IMG/VR virus record: IMGVR_UViG_3300033997_000478
Location: 232,675 to 296,674 of that record
DNA length: 64,000 nt
Origin: a virus
Strand: one strand, 5' to 3'
Shown: positions 49,149 to 58,073 of the stretch, piece by piece
Layout of the letters: each line of letters opens with the position of its first letter
How positions within the stretch are numbered: position 1 is the stretch's first letter
Translations under genes and position numbers: made by a program
Notes under the pieces: generated by a model
Told to the model about the DNA's origin: nothing
Databases searched by the model: none
Seen by the model: the letters and a program-made list of their open reading frames with translations, nothing else

Positions 49149-52100
49149 TTACGGAGTCATGAACGTCGTATTGCTGCGAGTGTAGGCTTCCACCAACACC
49201 GGACGCAGACGCGCGTTGCGCTGCGACTGATAGAGGATGCCGTTGTAATCGCTGAAATACAGCCGTCCCGGACGTGCCGCGGGATGGTTGATACCCAGAT
49301 AGGCGTATTCCCACGCCGTGCCGTTGTAGGTGTAGTAGCGCTGCTTGTCCTTGTCGCCGGTGGCGCCGATACGGATGTAATCCTTGTACTGGCGCGGACG
49401 GGAGACGACCTTGAACGAGACGTTGGGCTGACGCAGGGAGATCAGACCCCACTGCGACGGCGCGTCCACGAACATCGACAGCGTCGGCGTGTCGGCCAGA
49501 TCGATCACGATCTGTTCGGAAGCCACGTAGGCGGTGGCGCCGTACTGACTGGTATCGATCGTCAGGATGTTGCCTGCGCGCTTGACGCGGATTCGGGTTG
49601 CGCCATTGGTGGACCAACCCTTACCGGCCTCGATGAAGTCAGCCGGCGGACGGGTGTCTTGCACCTGACCGTCGCCCCACTTGAGCAGGCCGTTCTTACC
49701 AGCGATCTTACGACCGTCGTTCTGCAGCGGGTTGAGAACCACCGAGAGCAGGGTGTAGACTTCGCCACCGGGCTGATCGCTGATCTTGTTCATGCCGCCG
49801 GGCGTGCGGATCACCGCCAGCGTGTACTGACGACCACCGGAGACGACCGAGGCTGCAATGACACCTGCGCCCTTGGCCGCATCGAAGTTGGAGGAAACAT
49901 CCACTTCGAAGGTGTAGTTCAGCGAAGCTTCCGGGGACAGCAGTGCGCCAGTGTTGGGCACCGTGGTGGTCTCCAACTGAATGGCACCTGCGGTGTCGTC
50001 CCACACCCAGTCATCGAGGATCTGCTGATCGGCGTAGTAGTTCTGGTTACCCGCGGCCGAAGACGGCAGCCACTGCGGGTAATCGTCCTTGACCGAATTG
50101 GACAGACCACGAATGGTGAGTTCGTCAGCATCGGTGGTTGCCACCGGCACCTGCTCTACGAGCGAACCGACGATCTGGTTGCGGTTGGCCGAACCGGGGA
50201 AGTCACCGAAGTTGACATCGCCGAAGGTTGCACGCGGATTGGCGTACGGCGGCAGCACACGCGACAGGTAGACAATACCAGCCGGCTCAGCGTTGGTGAC
50301 CGAATTGGTGTTGACGTAGAACTGATTGGACGCGTTCTGCGACAGGACCGTAGCGGTTGCCGCTTGGCGCGGGCCGTTGGTGCGCATGTACAGCGTCAGT
50401 TCCTTGCCATTGGTCACGTCGGTGTAGACGTAACCGAACACCACGTTGGCGTTGGACTCTTCCTCCATCAGCGTCACCGAGGAGCGGCCCATGGCGCGCG
50501 GACTCAGACGAATCAGGTAGGTGCTCGAAGCCAGGCGGGCGTAATCGTCGCCGCCGGTCACGTAAGCCACGATGTCCGGAACCGGATTGGCCAGCAGGTT
50601 GGACGGAATGACCGTCGAGCCCAACTTGGTCCAGCTGTTGCCAACCGAACTGGTGTTGGCCGGGTAGGTCACCATCGGAGCGAGGGCTTCCATCACCTGG
50701 GCGTAGGTCTGACCTGCGAACTTGGTCGAGTCAGCCGCCACACCGGTCTTGTCCAACTTCGCGTTCAGCTTGTTGTCGGTGGTGGCCTTGTCGTAGGCAC
50801 CCACCTGCTCAGCGGTCACTTGGTGCGGGTTGTTGCGCGCGCCGGTGTGCTGGGTCAGGGAGACGCCGATCGTTGCATCGATCAGGGCCTTGCCGGTCAG
50901 CGGAGTCAGCCACACGTTGTTGAGCGTTCCGCCCTGCGCCTCGATCGAGGTGGCCGTCTTGAAGTTGTCGACGTTACCCAGACCCACCTGTTCCTTGTTG
51001 ACCTGGTGGGGATTGTTCAGATCGGCCAAGTGAGCAGCCAGCTCCGGTCCGGAGCTGCCACCACCGTTGTTGGCGACATACAGCGCCACACCACGCGGGG
51101 TCATCAGCAGGTTGTTGGCCGTACCGGCCAGAGCCTGCATGTCATCGGCCGCCGCAAAGTTCGGGACGTTAGCCAGACCTACTTGGGCCTTGGTCGTACC
51201 ATGCGGGTTGGACGAATCGTTGATGTGGTTGGTGATCGTCGGCTGGAACAGGGCAGCCACCATCTGGCGACCACGCAGCACAGTCAGCAGCTTGTTGTTG
51301 ACGTTGCCTTCCTCGGCTTCAGCCTGCGTGGCCGGACCGAAGTTGGGCACCTGATCCAAACCCACCTGGGCCTTGGTGGTGTTGTGCGGGTTGTTGGTGT
51401 CGTTGACGTGACTGGTGATCGGCGCCAAGGCGATCGCATCGATTGCGGCCTTGGTGGTCAGCGGGGTCATCACTACGTCGTCGGCAACACCCAACTGAGC
51501 AGCCACCGTATCGGCCTTGCCGAAGTTCTGCACATTGCCCAGGCCCACTTGGGCCTTGGTCACGGCATGGGGGTTGTTCTTGTTGTTGATGTGGGTGTTC
51601 AGCGGCGCCACAGCGAAGATGTCAACCAACTGCTTACCACGCAACACCGTCAGGAAACGGTTGGTGGCCGTGCCGGCTTCAGCTTCGGCCTGCGTCGCGG
51701 TGGGGTTGTTCTCAACGTTGCTCAGCCCCACCTGCGCCTTGGTGGTGTTGTGGGGATTGTTGCTATCGTTGATGTGCTGATCCATCCGATTGCCGTACAG
51801 CGCCTGCATCATCTGAGCGCCACGCAGGACGGTCAGGTAATGGGAGTTGCTGACGCCGGCTTGCGCGGTGGCAATATCGGCGACCGGGTAGTTCTGCACG
51901 TTGCCCAAGCCGACCTGGCTCTTGGTGACTTGGTGCGGGTTGTTCTTGTCGTTGATGTGATTGGTCAGGCCTTCCGAGCCCGAAGCCAAGATCGCATCAC
52001 GAATGCCGTTCAGCGCCGCTTCCAGTTCCTTGGCACCGACCATGTCATCCAGATGCCACTCGTGGTCGATGACCGGGAAGGCGATCGGCAGATTGACGAT

Positions 52101-52508
52101 CTGTTCCCAGTTGACGCGACGCGGGTTGAGCAGCTTGTTGGACAGGATCTCCAGGATCTTCTCGGCACTGATCGTCCACACACCGCCCAGGGTCTGGTAG
52201 TTGTACTCGATCGCACCTTGCAGGGTCTGATCGTAGAACACGAACGAACCGTAGATGCGATCTGCACACGCCAGCGAGGCGTCGTGGAAGTAGTGGCCCG
52301 GCGCCCAGTCCTGACCTTGGATCAGTTCTCGACGGGAGGGCAGCAGGTACATCTTCACCGAGTCAGCGAAGTACGGGGCCGCCGCCGGAAGAACGAAGTG
52401 GTACTGACCCAACTCAGGCGGTGCGATCGGCTGACGCTCGGCCGTGATCTTGTTGGTAGCGGCCTTACCCGTCGGGTCAAACGGGTAGGCAACTTGAGGG
52501 TTGCTCAT
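49149..52508 (-). CDS. Long tail fibre with NPH repeats (1119 aa)
   Basis: ATG at 52508 with GGAG upstream. The N-terminus parallels that of the downstream fibre (FDPTGKAATNK, then VNWEQIVNLPIAFP and an HLDD stretch), so the two share a virion anchor. Six clear repeats and one degenerate repeat (NPHQVTAEQVGAYDKAT) form the shaft, residues about 180-575. The outer part (about 580-1119) is unique, beta-rich and Asn/Thr-rich, ending in a strand-turn region with FSDYNGILYQSQ. No S74 domain is present, so this fibre must fold by another route or with a separate chaperone. Confidence 0.85.
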   Translation of the reverse strand: MSNPQVAYPFDPTGKAATNKITAERQPIAPPELGQYHFVLPAAAPYFADSVKMYLLPSRRELIQGQDWAPGHYFHDASLACADRIYGSFVFYDQTLQGAIEYNYQTLGGVWTISAEKILEILSNKLLNPRRVNWEQIVNLPIAFPVIDHEWHLDDMVGAKELEAALNGIRDAILASGSEGLTNHINDKNNPHQVTKSQVGLGNVQNYPVADIATAQAGVSNSHYLTVLRGAQMMQALYGNRMDQHINDSNNPHNTTKAQVGLSNVENNPTATQAEAEAGTATNRFLTVLRGKQLVDIFAVAPLNTHINNKNNPHAVTKAQVGLGNVQNFGKADTVAAQLGVADDVVMTPLTTKAAIDAIALAPITSHVNDTNNPHNTTKAQVGLDQVPNFGPATQAEAEEGNVNNKLLTVLRGRQMVAALFQPTITNHINDSSNPHGTTKAQVGLANVPNFAAADDMQALAGTANNLLMTPRGVALYVANNGGGSSGPELAAHLADLNNPHQVNKEQVGLGNVDNFKTATSIEAQGGTLNNVWLTPLTGKALIDATIGVSLTQHTGARNNPHQVTAEQVGAYDKATTDNKLNAKLDKTGVAADSTKFAGQTYAQVMEALAPMVTYPANTSSVGNSWTKLGSTVIPSNLLANPVPDIVAYVTGGDDYARLASSTYLIRLSPRAMGRSSVTLMEEESNANVVFGYVYTDVTNGKELTLYMRTNGPRQAATATVLSQNASNQFYVNTNSVTNAEPAGIVYLSRVLPPYANPRATFGDVNFGDFPGSANRNQIVGSLVEQVPVATTDADELTIRGLSNSVKDDYPQWLPSSAAGNQNYYADQQILDDWVWDDTAGAIQLETTTVPNTGALLSPEASLNYTFEVDVSSNFDAAKGAGVIAASVVSGGRQYTLAVIRTPGGMNKISDQPGGEVYTLLSVVLNPLQNDGRKIAGKNGLLKWGDGQVQDTRPPADFIEAGKGWSTNGATRIRVKRAGNILTIDTSQYGATAYVASEQIVIDLADTPTLSMFVDAPSQWGLISLRQPNVSFKVVSRPRQYKDYIRIGATGDKDKQRYYTYNGTAWEYAYLGINHPAARPGRLYFSDYNGILYQSQRNARLRPVLVEAYTRSNTTFMTP
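50790..51970 (-). repeat. Seven fibre repeats (NPHxxTKAQVGLxxV)
   Basis: Six intact and one degenerate unit at roughly 190-nt spacing. They are homologous to the array at 47690-48510 in the adjacent gene. Confidence 0.8.
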
Positions 52509-52636
52509 TGTTGAAATTCTCCAGCGAGGACGCCATCGTATGGCACGATGTTAAAATATACGTGTACCATAACATAGCTATTTGGCCCCCACTGGTACGC
52601 GTTTAAAGACCCACATTTCTCAGGAGTTTCCATCCC
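52509..52636. promoter_or_regulatory. Divergent intergenic control region
   Basis: A 128-bp gap between a minus-strand fibre gene and a plus-strand gene. An AT-rich island, TTAAAATATA at 52551-52560, stands out in GC-rich surroundings and could hold a -10 for either direction. AGGAG at 52622-52626 serves the plus-strand gene. Confidence 0.4.
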
Positions 52637-53881
52637 ATGTCTTACACGCTTGTAGCGGCCAAAGCCCGCTCTCGTGGGCTCGATGCTGAGTGGGCCGAGG
52701 TCGACATTTCCGCAGTGACGATCAAGGTTCTGTTTGAGCGCTACGCCCGCATCTGGGTCACGCTCACGCACCCGACGCTGGTCAAGCCCGAGTACCTCGA
52801 GCTGAGCACCATGCGCGATGAGCTCTCCAGTCAGCACTACATGAACACCGTCCAGCAGTGGCTGGACACGCTGGGCAACCGAGCACTGCCCACCGAACCG
52901 GTGCTGCCCGAACTGAAGCTGCGACGCGTCCATTATCAGGATGCATGGCGCAGTGGCTACGACATCAAGCCGATCGATCGTTTCCGTGCTTCTGATGCCG
53001 AGCTTCCGGAAGGGGCCAAGAACGATCTACTGCTGTCCAAGGAAGGCATCGACTTCCGCAGTCAGTGGCGCTACTGCATGGTCACCGTCAACGGCTTCTT
53101 CCATCGCGTCGGTGGTCAGATCGAAGGTCTGGAAGTGATCGACGGTGCACGCTCGGGCCGCATCGCCAATGACAACGCCGTGGGTATCCATTCCTTCAAG
53201 GAAGTCGGCGCGTTGGAGTACATCCCGATCACCCCGCAGATGATCTACCGACTGGACAGTCGTCAGAAGTACGCTGACGCCATGCACATCCAACTGCCGG
53301 CCGGTTCGGAAGGCAAGACGGTTCTGCTGGTGATGGGCGGCTACCTGCATGTGCTCGATGACATGTACTCCCGTCCGAGTCCGAACAGCATCCGCATCAA
53401 CACCAAGCTGCTGGCACTGCCCGAGCGCATCTTCGAGAGTCGCAAGTTCATCGATCTGTCCAGCCTGCCGATGCAGTTGCTGGAAGGTGACAAGAACGTG
53501 TTGGGCGTGCAGGATCTGTACTCCGACGAAAACCTGGTGGCGTACATGTGCTTGCCGCAGTCCTATCTGGTCATGCTCAAGACCGAGGACTTCTTCTTGC
53601 GTCGTCATCCGGTGACCTCCTGCGGTCTGCCGGGTCGCTTCCTGGTGCCGGGTGAGAACAAGCGCTTCCCGCTGTTCGGCGGACTGGGTCGTTGCTACGA
53701 TCACCGCGTGTTCAACGACTGGGGCACGCAGGTTCTGGCGACCAACGACAACTGGCGCTTCAACTACCTGTTCCGCACCACGCACTGGCGCGAGAACCAA
53801 ACCATCGACGATTCGCTGGAAGGTAACAACCACAAACAGTTTGTGGACGCCTTCTATCTGGAAATGGGTCGTTTCCAATAA
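52637..53881 (+). CDS. Putative structural protein (414 aa)
   Basis: ATG at 52637 with AGGAG at 52622-52626. The protein is a mixed alpha/beta chain with many Tyr, Phe and Trp and no recognised motif. The features include YCMVTVNGFFHRVGGQIEGL and TVLLVMGGYLHVLDD. It stands alone on the plus strand between the fibre block and the spike block, facing both. Baseplate or neck protein is a reasonable expectation from position only. Confidence 0.65.
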   Translation: MSYTLVAAKARSRGLDAEWAEVDISAVTIKVLFERYARIWVTLTHPTLVKPEYLELSTMRDELSSQHYMNTVQQWLDTLGNRALPTEPVLPELKLRRVHYQDAWRSGYDIKPIDRFRASDAELPEGAKNDLLLSKEGIDFRSQWRYCMVTVNGFFHRVGGQIEGLEVIDGARSGRIANDNAVGIHSFKEVGALEYIPITPQMIYRLDSRQKYADAMHIQLPAGSEGKTVLLVMGGYLHVLDDMYSRPSPNSIRINTKLLALPERIFESRKFIDLSSLPMQLLEGDKNVLGVQDLYSDENLVAYMCLPQSYLVMLKTEDFFLRRHPVTSCGLPGRFLVPGENKRFPLFGGLGRCYDHRVFNDWGTQVLATNDNWRFNYLFRTTHWRENQTIDDSLEGNNHKQFVDAFYLEMGRFQ

Positions 53882-53891
53882 GCGGCATAAA

Positions 53892-53915
53892 GCAGGGGCC
53901 CTTCGGGGCCCCTGC
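53892..53915. terminator. Bidirectional hairpin GGCATAA...TTATGCC
   Basis: A 10-bp stem GCAGGGGCCC with a TTCG loop lies between convergent genes. The outer flanks GGCATAA and TTATGCC are themselves complementary, making the best example of the recurring palindromic element. Confidence 0.82.
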
Positions 53916-53917
53916 AC

Positions 53918-54400
53918 TTATGCCGGCATGACGGCGAACGGTACGCGACTCATGAACAGACGGGTGGTGAGCTCGCCCACCACCTTGAACCCCAGCGACG
54001 TGTAGAGCTTGATGGCAGCGGCGTTGCCCGGCATGACGTAAAGCGTCTGCAAATTGTGGTGCTGGATGTATTGCGTTGCCAGACCCAGGCCGCGGTAAGT
54101 CGGGGCGATGAAGATCTGCCCCAAATGCAGTCGGTTGGCATCATAGCGAGCATACCCCACCAACTCGTCGAACAGATAGATGCCCTCTACCTTCAGGTTG
54201 TACACCATGGAGCGATGCAGACGCAGTACATCCTTGTCGACATCGGTGTTGTCAACCAGATTCCGGCAAAGGAACGGACTCAGATCCTCCCAACTGATCG
54301 GTCGATACTCGGGAGCCTTCTGAAGCTGTAGCTTGCGAGTGAGGTACTTAGCATCCGGCTTCGGTGGGTCGATTTTACCAAAACGATAGTAGTGGTCCAT
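53918..54400 (-). CDS. GNAT-family N-acetyltransferase (160 aa)
   Basis: The ATG at 54400 overlaps the stop of the upstream spike gene (TAATG). The acetyl-CoA-binding signature IAPTYRGLGLATQYI (motif A, R/Q-x-x-G-x-G/A) and the following VMPGNAAAIKLYTSLGF motif B region are clear. The substrate cannot be read from sequence. Coupling to a virion spike gene suggests co-production late in infection; it may modify a phage or host protein. An N-terminal basic region (about 1-60) precedes the domain. Confidence 0.82.
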   Translation of the reverse strand: MDHYYRFGKIDPPKPDAKYLTRKLQLQKAPEYRPISWEDLSPFLCRNLVDNTDVDKDVLRLHRSMVYNLKVEGIYLFDELVGYARYDANRLHLGQIFIAPTYRGLGLATQYIQHHNLQTLYVMPGNAAAIKLYTSLGFKVVGELTTRLFMSRVPFAVMPA

Positions 54401-55449
54401 TAAATTGATCCGGTAGGGCCCTTGATCGTGGCCGACGACTCGATGCCGTTGGCAGTGATCTTCTGTTGGAAAGTGACCGGACCAGCCCAGGTGGCTTGGT
54501 TGCCGGAGGTGTTGGACATGTTGCCGTTCAGACCGAAGTTGCCCTTCAGGTTGAAGTTGCCTTCCCAGTTGGTCGTGCCGACCTTGACGTTGGCCACAGC
54601 TGCTTCCAGATTCAACGTGGCCAGCTGCATCGTCAGTGTTTCAGTGGCCAGATTGATGGTGTCATCAGCAGCCAGATCGATCTTCTGTGCCTTCAGGTAA
54701 AGCTGAAGGGTTTCAAAGGTCATGGTCTTGCCCGCTTCCATCGAGATGGTTTCCGGGGCATAGACGTAGAAGCTCTTCTGTGCTGCTTGGAACAGCGTGC
54801 CGTCGCCGTTCTGCATCGAGATGGCCTTCAGAACCGACTCGAGCTGGATGAAGTTGCCGTGGCTGTCCTTGATCAGGAACACGCCGTCCTTGGTGTTGAG
54901 CTGGAAGCGATACCGGGACAGTTCCTTGTTGGCATCGGTGGTGTTGATCTCGATCATACCCAAGTGGGTGCTGACGTAGATCGTGTACCAGTTGTTGGGG
55001 TCGTCCATGTCCGCATTCTCATCAACCGTAGCCGAGAAGCGGAAGCGCACGGTTTCACCCCGGCGCAGGTGGTCATCCCAGCCCAGCTCCTTCCAGTAGA
55101 ACTGGTCGGTGTCGGCGTAGCGGAAGATCAGCACGCGCTCACCACGACGTACGTCCGGGGCAGTATCGCGATTGCTACCGTAGGGTAGCCACATGCAATT
55201 CAGGGCGGTGTCGAGCACGACCTTGGTGCTGTACTCGGTGCCATTGGCACGCACACCCGTGACCGTGGAGTCAAACGGCAGGGAGATCACCTCACCGTCG
55301 AGCAGGTTCAGTACCTCAGTGGGTACCACCTGAAGCTCCATGGACTCCAGTTCCTTGTTGGATGCAGCTACGCCCATGGAGTACAGGCGCAGCTTGGAAA
55401 TCTCCGGATCGTCCGGAATCTCCAGCGGGGCAGATTGATGATCAGACAT
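54400..55449 (-). CDS. Baseplate central spike-like protein, gp5/gpV type (349 aa)
   Basis: ATG at 55449. Residues about 60-165 look like an OB-fold of the kind found in T4 gp5 and gpV spikes (GERVLIFRYADTDQFYWKELGWDD). The C-terminal half is a chain of short, regular strands (MTFETLQLYLKAQKIDLAADDTI, then LNLEAAVANVKV, and NLKGNFGLNG) that reads as a triple-stranded beta-helix. There is no lysozyme domain. It would sit at the tail tip and puncture the outer membrane. The match is by pattern, so this is probable rather than certain. Confidence 0.6.
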   Translation of the reverse strand: MSDHQSAPLEIPDDPEISKLRLYSMGVAASNKELESMELQVVPTEVLNLLDGEVISLPFDSTVTGVRANGTEYSTKVVLDTALNCMWLPYGSNRDTAPDVRRGERVLIFRYADTDQFYWKELGWDDHLRRGETVRFRFSATVDENADMDDPNNWYTIYVSTHLGMIEINTTDANKELSRYRFQLNTKDGVFLIKDSHGNFIQLESVLKAISMQNGDGTLFQAAQKSFYVYAPETISMEAGKTMTFETLQLYLKAQKIDLAADDTINLATETLTMQLATLNLEAAVANVKVGTTNWEGNFNLKGNFGLNGNMSNTSGNQATWAGPVTFQQKITANGIESSATIKGPTGSI

Positions 55450-55541
55450 ATTTCAGGCCGTTGATAAGCTCATAACAAGTAACCCGTTATTTCTTTACGC
55501 CCACCCTCGAAAGGTATGTACGCTCCCGATAAGTTCAGGCC
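55450..55541. promoter_or_regulatory. Divergent intergenic region between spike and gp46-like genes
   Basis: A 92-bp AT-richer gap with TTGATA at about 55460 and repeated TAA-rich segments. Promoters for both strands are expected; none can be fixed with confidence. Confidence 0.3.
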
Positions 55542-58004
55542 ATGCGAATTGAGAAATTGGAACTGTTTGGGTTCACGCGACTGACGTTGAAGAACATCCG
55601 TCATTTCGTCTACACCCCGCAGTCCCCCTACCAGTTGATCCTGGGTACCAACGGCTCGGGTAAGAGCTCTGTACTGAGCGAGCTCTCCCCGCTGCCGGCC
55701 CACAAGGACAACTTCGAGAAAGACGGTTACAAGCGCATCACCATTTCCCATCGGGGCAAGACCTACCAGCTGAACTCTGACTTCAAGACCGGCAAGCACA
55801 GCTTTGACGTGGACGGTCAGGTTCTCAACCCCGGTGGTACGGCTGAGGTCCAGAAGACCTTGGTCCAGCAGCACTTCAGCTACACCAAGGAAATCCATGA
55901 GTTGGCCACCGGTGAGATTCGCTTCACCGAGATGTCGCCCAACGAGCGTCGGCATTGGATCATGATGTTCTCCAAGACCGACTATACCTTTGCCATGAAC
56001 GCCTTCAAGCGACTGGCGTCTATGCTGCGCGATCAGACCGGTGCAGCCAAGCACCTGCGGGCACGCCTGCTCAGTGAAACCAACACGCTGGCTTCCTTGC
56101 AAGAGGAGCATGGGTTGGAAGAGCGCGCTGCCAAGTTGCGAGAGGAAATGAATCAGCTGATGCTCGAGCGCATTCCCAACATGCCCTCGCTGACACAGCA
56201 ACAGCAGCGCCTGTCGCAGCTGTACGATCAGGTCCAGCAGTGGTGCAAGGACTACTGGCGCAACCTGACCTACGTGCCTAGCGATAAGAAGTACAGCTCG
56301 CTCGATGACGTGCGTATGGACATCCAACGCATTGAAACGGGCATCCAGACCTCACAGGCCGTTTTGGATCGCATGGGTTCGGAGTACAATGAGGTCGAGG
56401 CACTGATCAACTCGGTGCAGGTTGATGCCGGTGAATCGTTGGAAGAACTACCCAACCTGATCGCCGATGCACAACGGGCCATTGGTGAGTTGCAAGATCG
56501 CCAGTTCACCTTCCCGCATCTGCTGGACCCCGAGCAAGTCCAGCGCGATTGGCTGACCATTCGCACCGAAGTCATCCCGGTCTTCCGTAGTCTACCGGAC
56601 AACACCGATCGCAAGTTCACGCGCGAGACGATGCAGCAGGCGCGAGACAAGATCGCCCATTACCAAGGACATGTGGATGTTGGCACCAACAAGATCGAGG
56701 CGATGCGTCGTCGCCAAGAGATCATGTCAGAGGCCAAGGAAACCAAATGTCCCAGCTGTAACTACATCTGGCGTGAAGGGTATTCCGAACTGGAGTACGG
56801 TGATCTGAGTCGATGGATCACAGAACACGCTGAGAAGGTCTCTGAGGCCCGCGAACAGATCAAGCAGGCTCAGCTCTTCTTGGAGGAGTGTGAGGTTCAC
56901 AACGCCAATTATCAGCGTTTCCGTGGCTTTGTCGGGGGCTACCCTCGCTTGCAGCCGTTGTGGGACTTTATCCTGTCCAATTCACTGCTGTTCAACAACC
57001 CGGCCCAGCAGCTGGGTGTGTTTGTGACCTGGGAAAACGATCTGGACACCCACGTCAAGCTGGAAGCGGCCCGTCGCCGCCTCAGCCGCTACGAGGAGGT
57101 CCAGCAGCGCCATAACGCCATGGGCGATGCCGCCCGCTTTGCCAAGCGCATGCGTACCTTGCAAGACGAAATCCAGTTGATGACGGCCCACGTGCTCCGA
57201 CAGCGTGACGAGCATCGCCGCATCACTCGCTTCATGTCCCGCATGACTCAGATCCATGGGATCGTGGCGGATCTGGAACGGACGCAGCTGGAGATCGGAC
57301 GGATCGAAGGTCAGCTGGTTGATGCACTGCGCAACCAAGTGATCGATGAGACGGTCGATACCCATCAGTCTGAGATGGTGGCCATCAATCGCAAGATCTC
57401 CGAGAAGGAAGGTCAGGCGGGTCTGGTGCGTGACATTCAGAACGACTTGAAGAACGTCGAACTGGAAACCTCTGCTCTGCAACTGGTGGTACAGACCTTC
57501 TCGCCGAAGGAGGGCTTGATTGCCGAACAGCTGGCTGGTGACATTGGCTGTCTGGTTGCTCAGTTGAACTCGATCATCGCCAGCGTCTGGACCTACGAAA
57601 TGAAGGTGCTGTCCTGCGGCATCGAGCAGGCCGAACTGGATTACCGCTTCCCGGTGGAATTCAGCCTTGCAGCTGGTTGGCGCTCCAAGGATGTCTCCAA
57701 GACCTCCAAGGGCCAGAAGCAGATGTTTGACATCGCCTTCCACCTGACGGTGATGATGTATCTGGGGTTGGAGAACTACCCGCTGTTCTTGGATGAACCG
57801 GGTGAGGGCTTTGACGAACAGCACCGCATCAACCTGATGTCCTTTGTCAAGCAGCTGATGGACATGAACCAGTTTAGCCAACTGTTCATGGTCTCGCACT
57901 ACGCTTCCAGCCATGGGTCGTTCACCAACGCTGAAGTGCTGGTGCTGGATGAAACCAACATCGCTGTCCCCGGCAACTACAACCAACACGTCGTGCTCAA
58001 TTGA
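55542..58004 (+). CDS. Rad50/SbcC/gp46-like recombination ATPase (820 aa)
   Basis: ATG at 55542. Walker A is GTNGSGKSS at residues 35-43. Two long coiled-coil arms flank a zinc hook CPSC (C403, C406). Walker B is LFLDEPGEGFDE near residues 748-758, with a signature-like KTSKGQKQM upstream and a downstream His switch (MVSHYASSH). By family knowledge, such proteins pair with an Mre11/gp47 nuclease to process DNA ends for recombination-dependent replication. No gp47 gene lies next to it in this window. The following gene is 69 bp away. Confidence 0.9.
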   Translation: MRIEKLELFGFTRLTLKNIRHFVYTPQSPYQLILGTNGSGKSSVLSELSPLPAHKDNFEKDGYKRITISHRGKTYQLNSDFKTGKHSFDVDGQVLNPGGTAEVQKTLVQQHFSYTKEIHELATGEIRFTEMSPNERRHWIMMFSKTDYTFAMNAFKRLASMLRDQTGAAKHLRARLLSETNTLASLQEEHGLEERAAKLREEMNQLMLERIPNMPSLTQQQQRLSQLYDQVQQWCKDYWRNLTYVPSDKKYSSLDDVRMDIQRIETGIQTSQAVLDRMGSEYNEVEALINSVQVDAGESLEELPNLIADAQRAIGELQDRQFTFPHLLDPEQVQRDWLTIRTEVIPVFRSLPDNTDRKFTRETMQQARDKIAHYQGHVDVGTNKIEAMRRRQEIMSEAKETKCPSCNYIWREGYSELEYGDLSRWITEHAEKVSEAREQIKQAQLFLEECEVHNANYQRFRGFVGGYPRLQPLWDFILSNSLLFNNPAQQLGVFVTWENDLDTHVKLEAARRRLSRYEEVQQRHNAMGDAARFAKRMRTLQDEIQLMTAHVLRQRDEHRRITRFMSRMTQIHGIVADLERTQLEIGRIEGQLVDALRNQVIDETVDTHQSEMVAINRKISEKEGQAGLVRDIQNDLKNVELETSALQLVVQTFSPKEGLIAEQLAGDIGCLVAQLNSIIASVWTYEMKVLSCGIEQAELDYRFPVEFSLAAGWRSKDVSKTSKGQKQMFDIAFHLTVMMYLGLENYPLFLDEPGEGFDEQHRINLMSFVKQLMDMNQFSQLFMVSHYASSHGSFTNAEVLVLDETNIAVPGNYNQHVVLN

Positions 58005-58073
58005 GCACGACTTTCAAGTGCTGCTTTCCCGGCAGTCTTACATGAAGTACCAACCCACAGAAGAAAACGCCCA

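Noticed and set aside
47690-51970. Regularly spaced repeats that could be mistaken for a CRISPR array
   Set aside because: The units are in frame within fibre genes, about 190 nt long, and encode the NPH...VGLG protein repeat.
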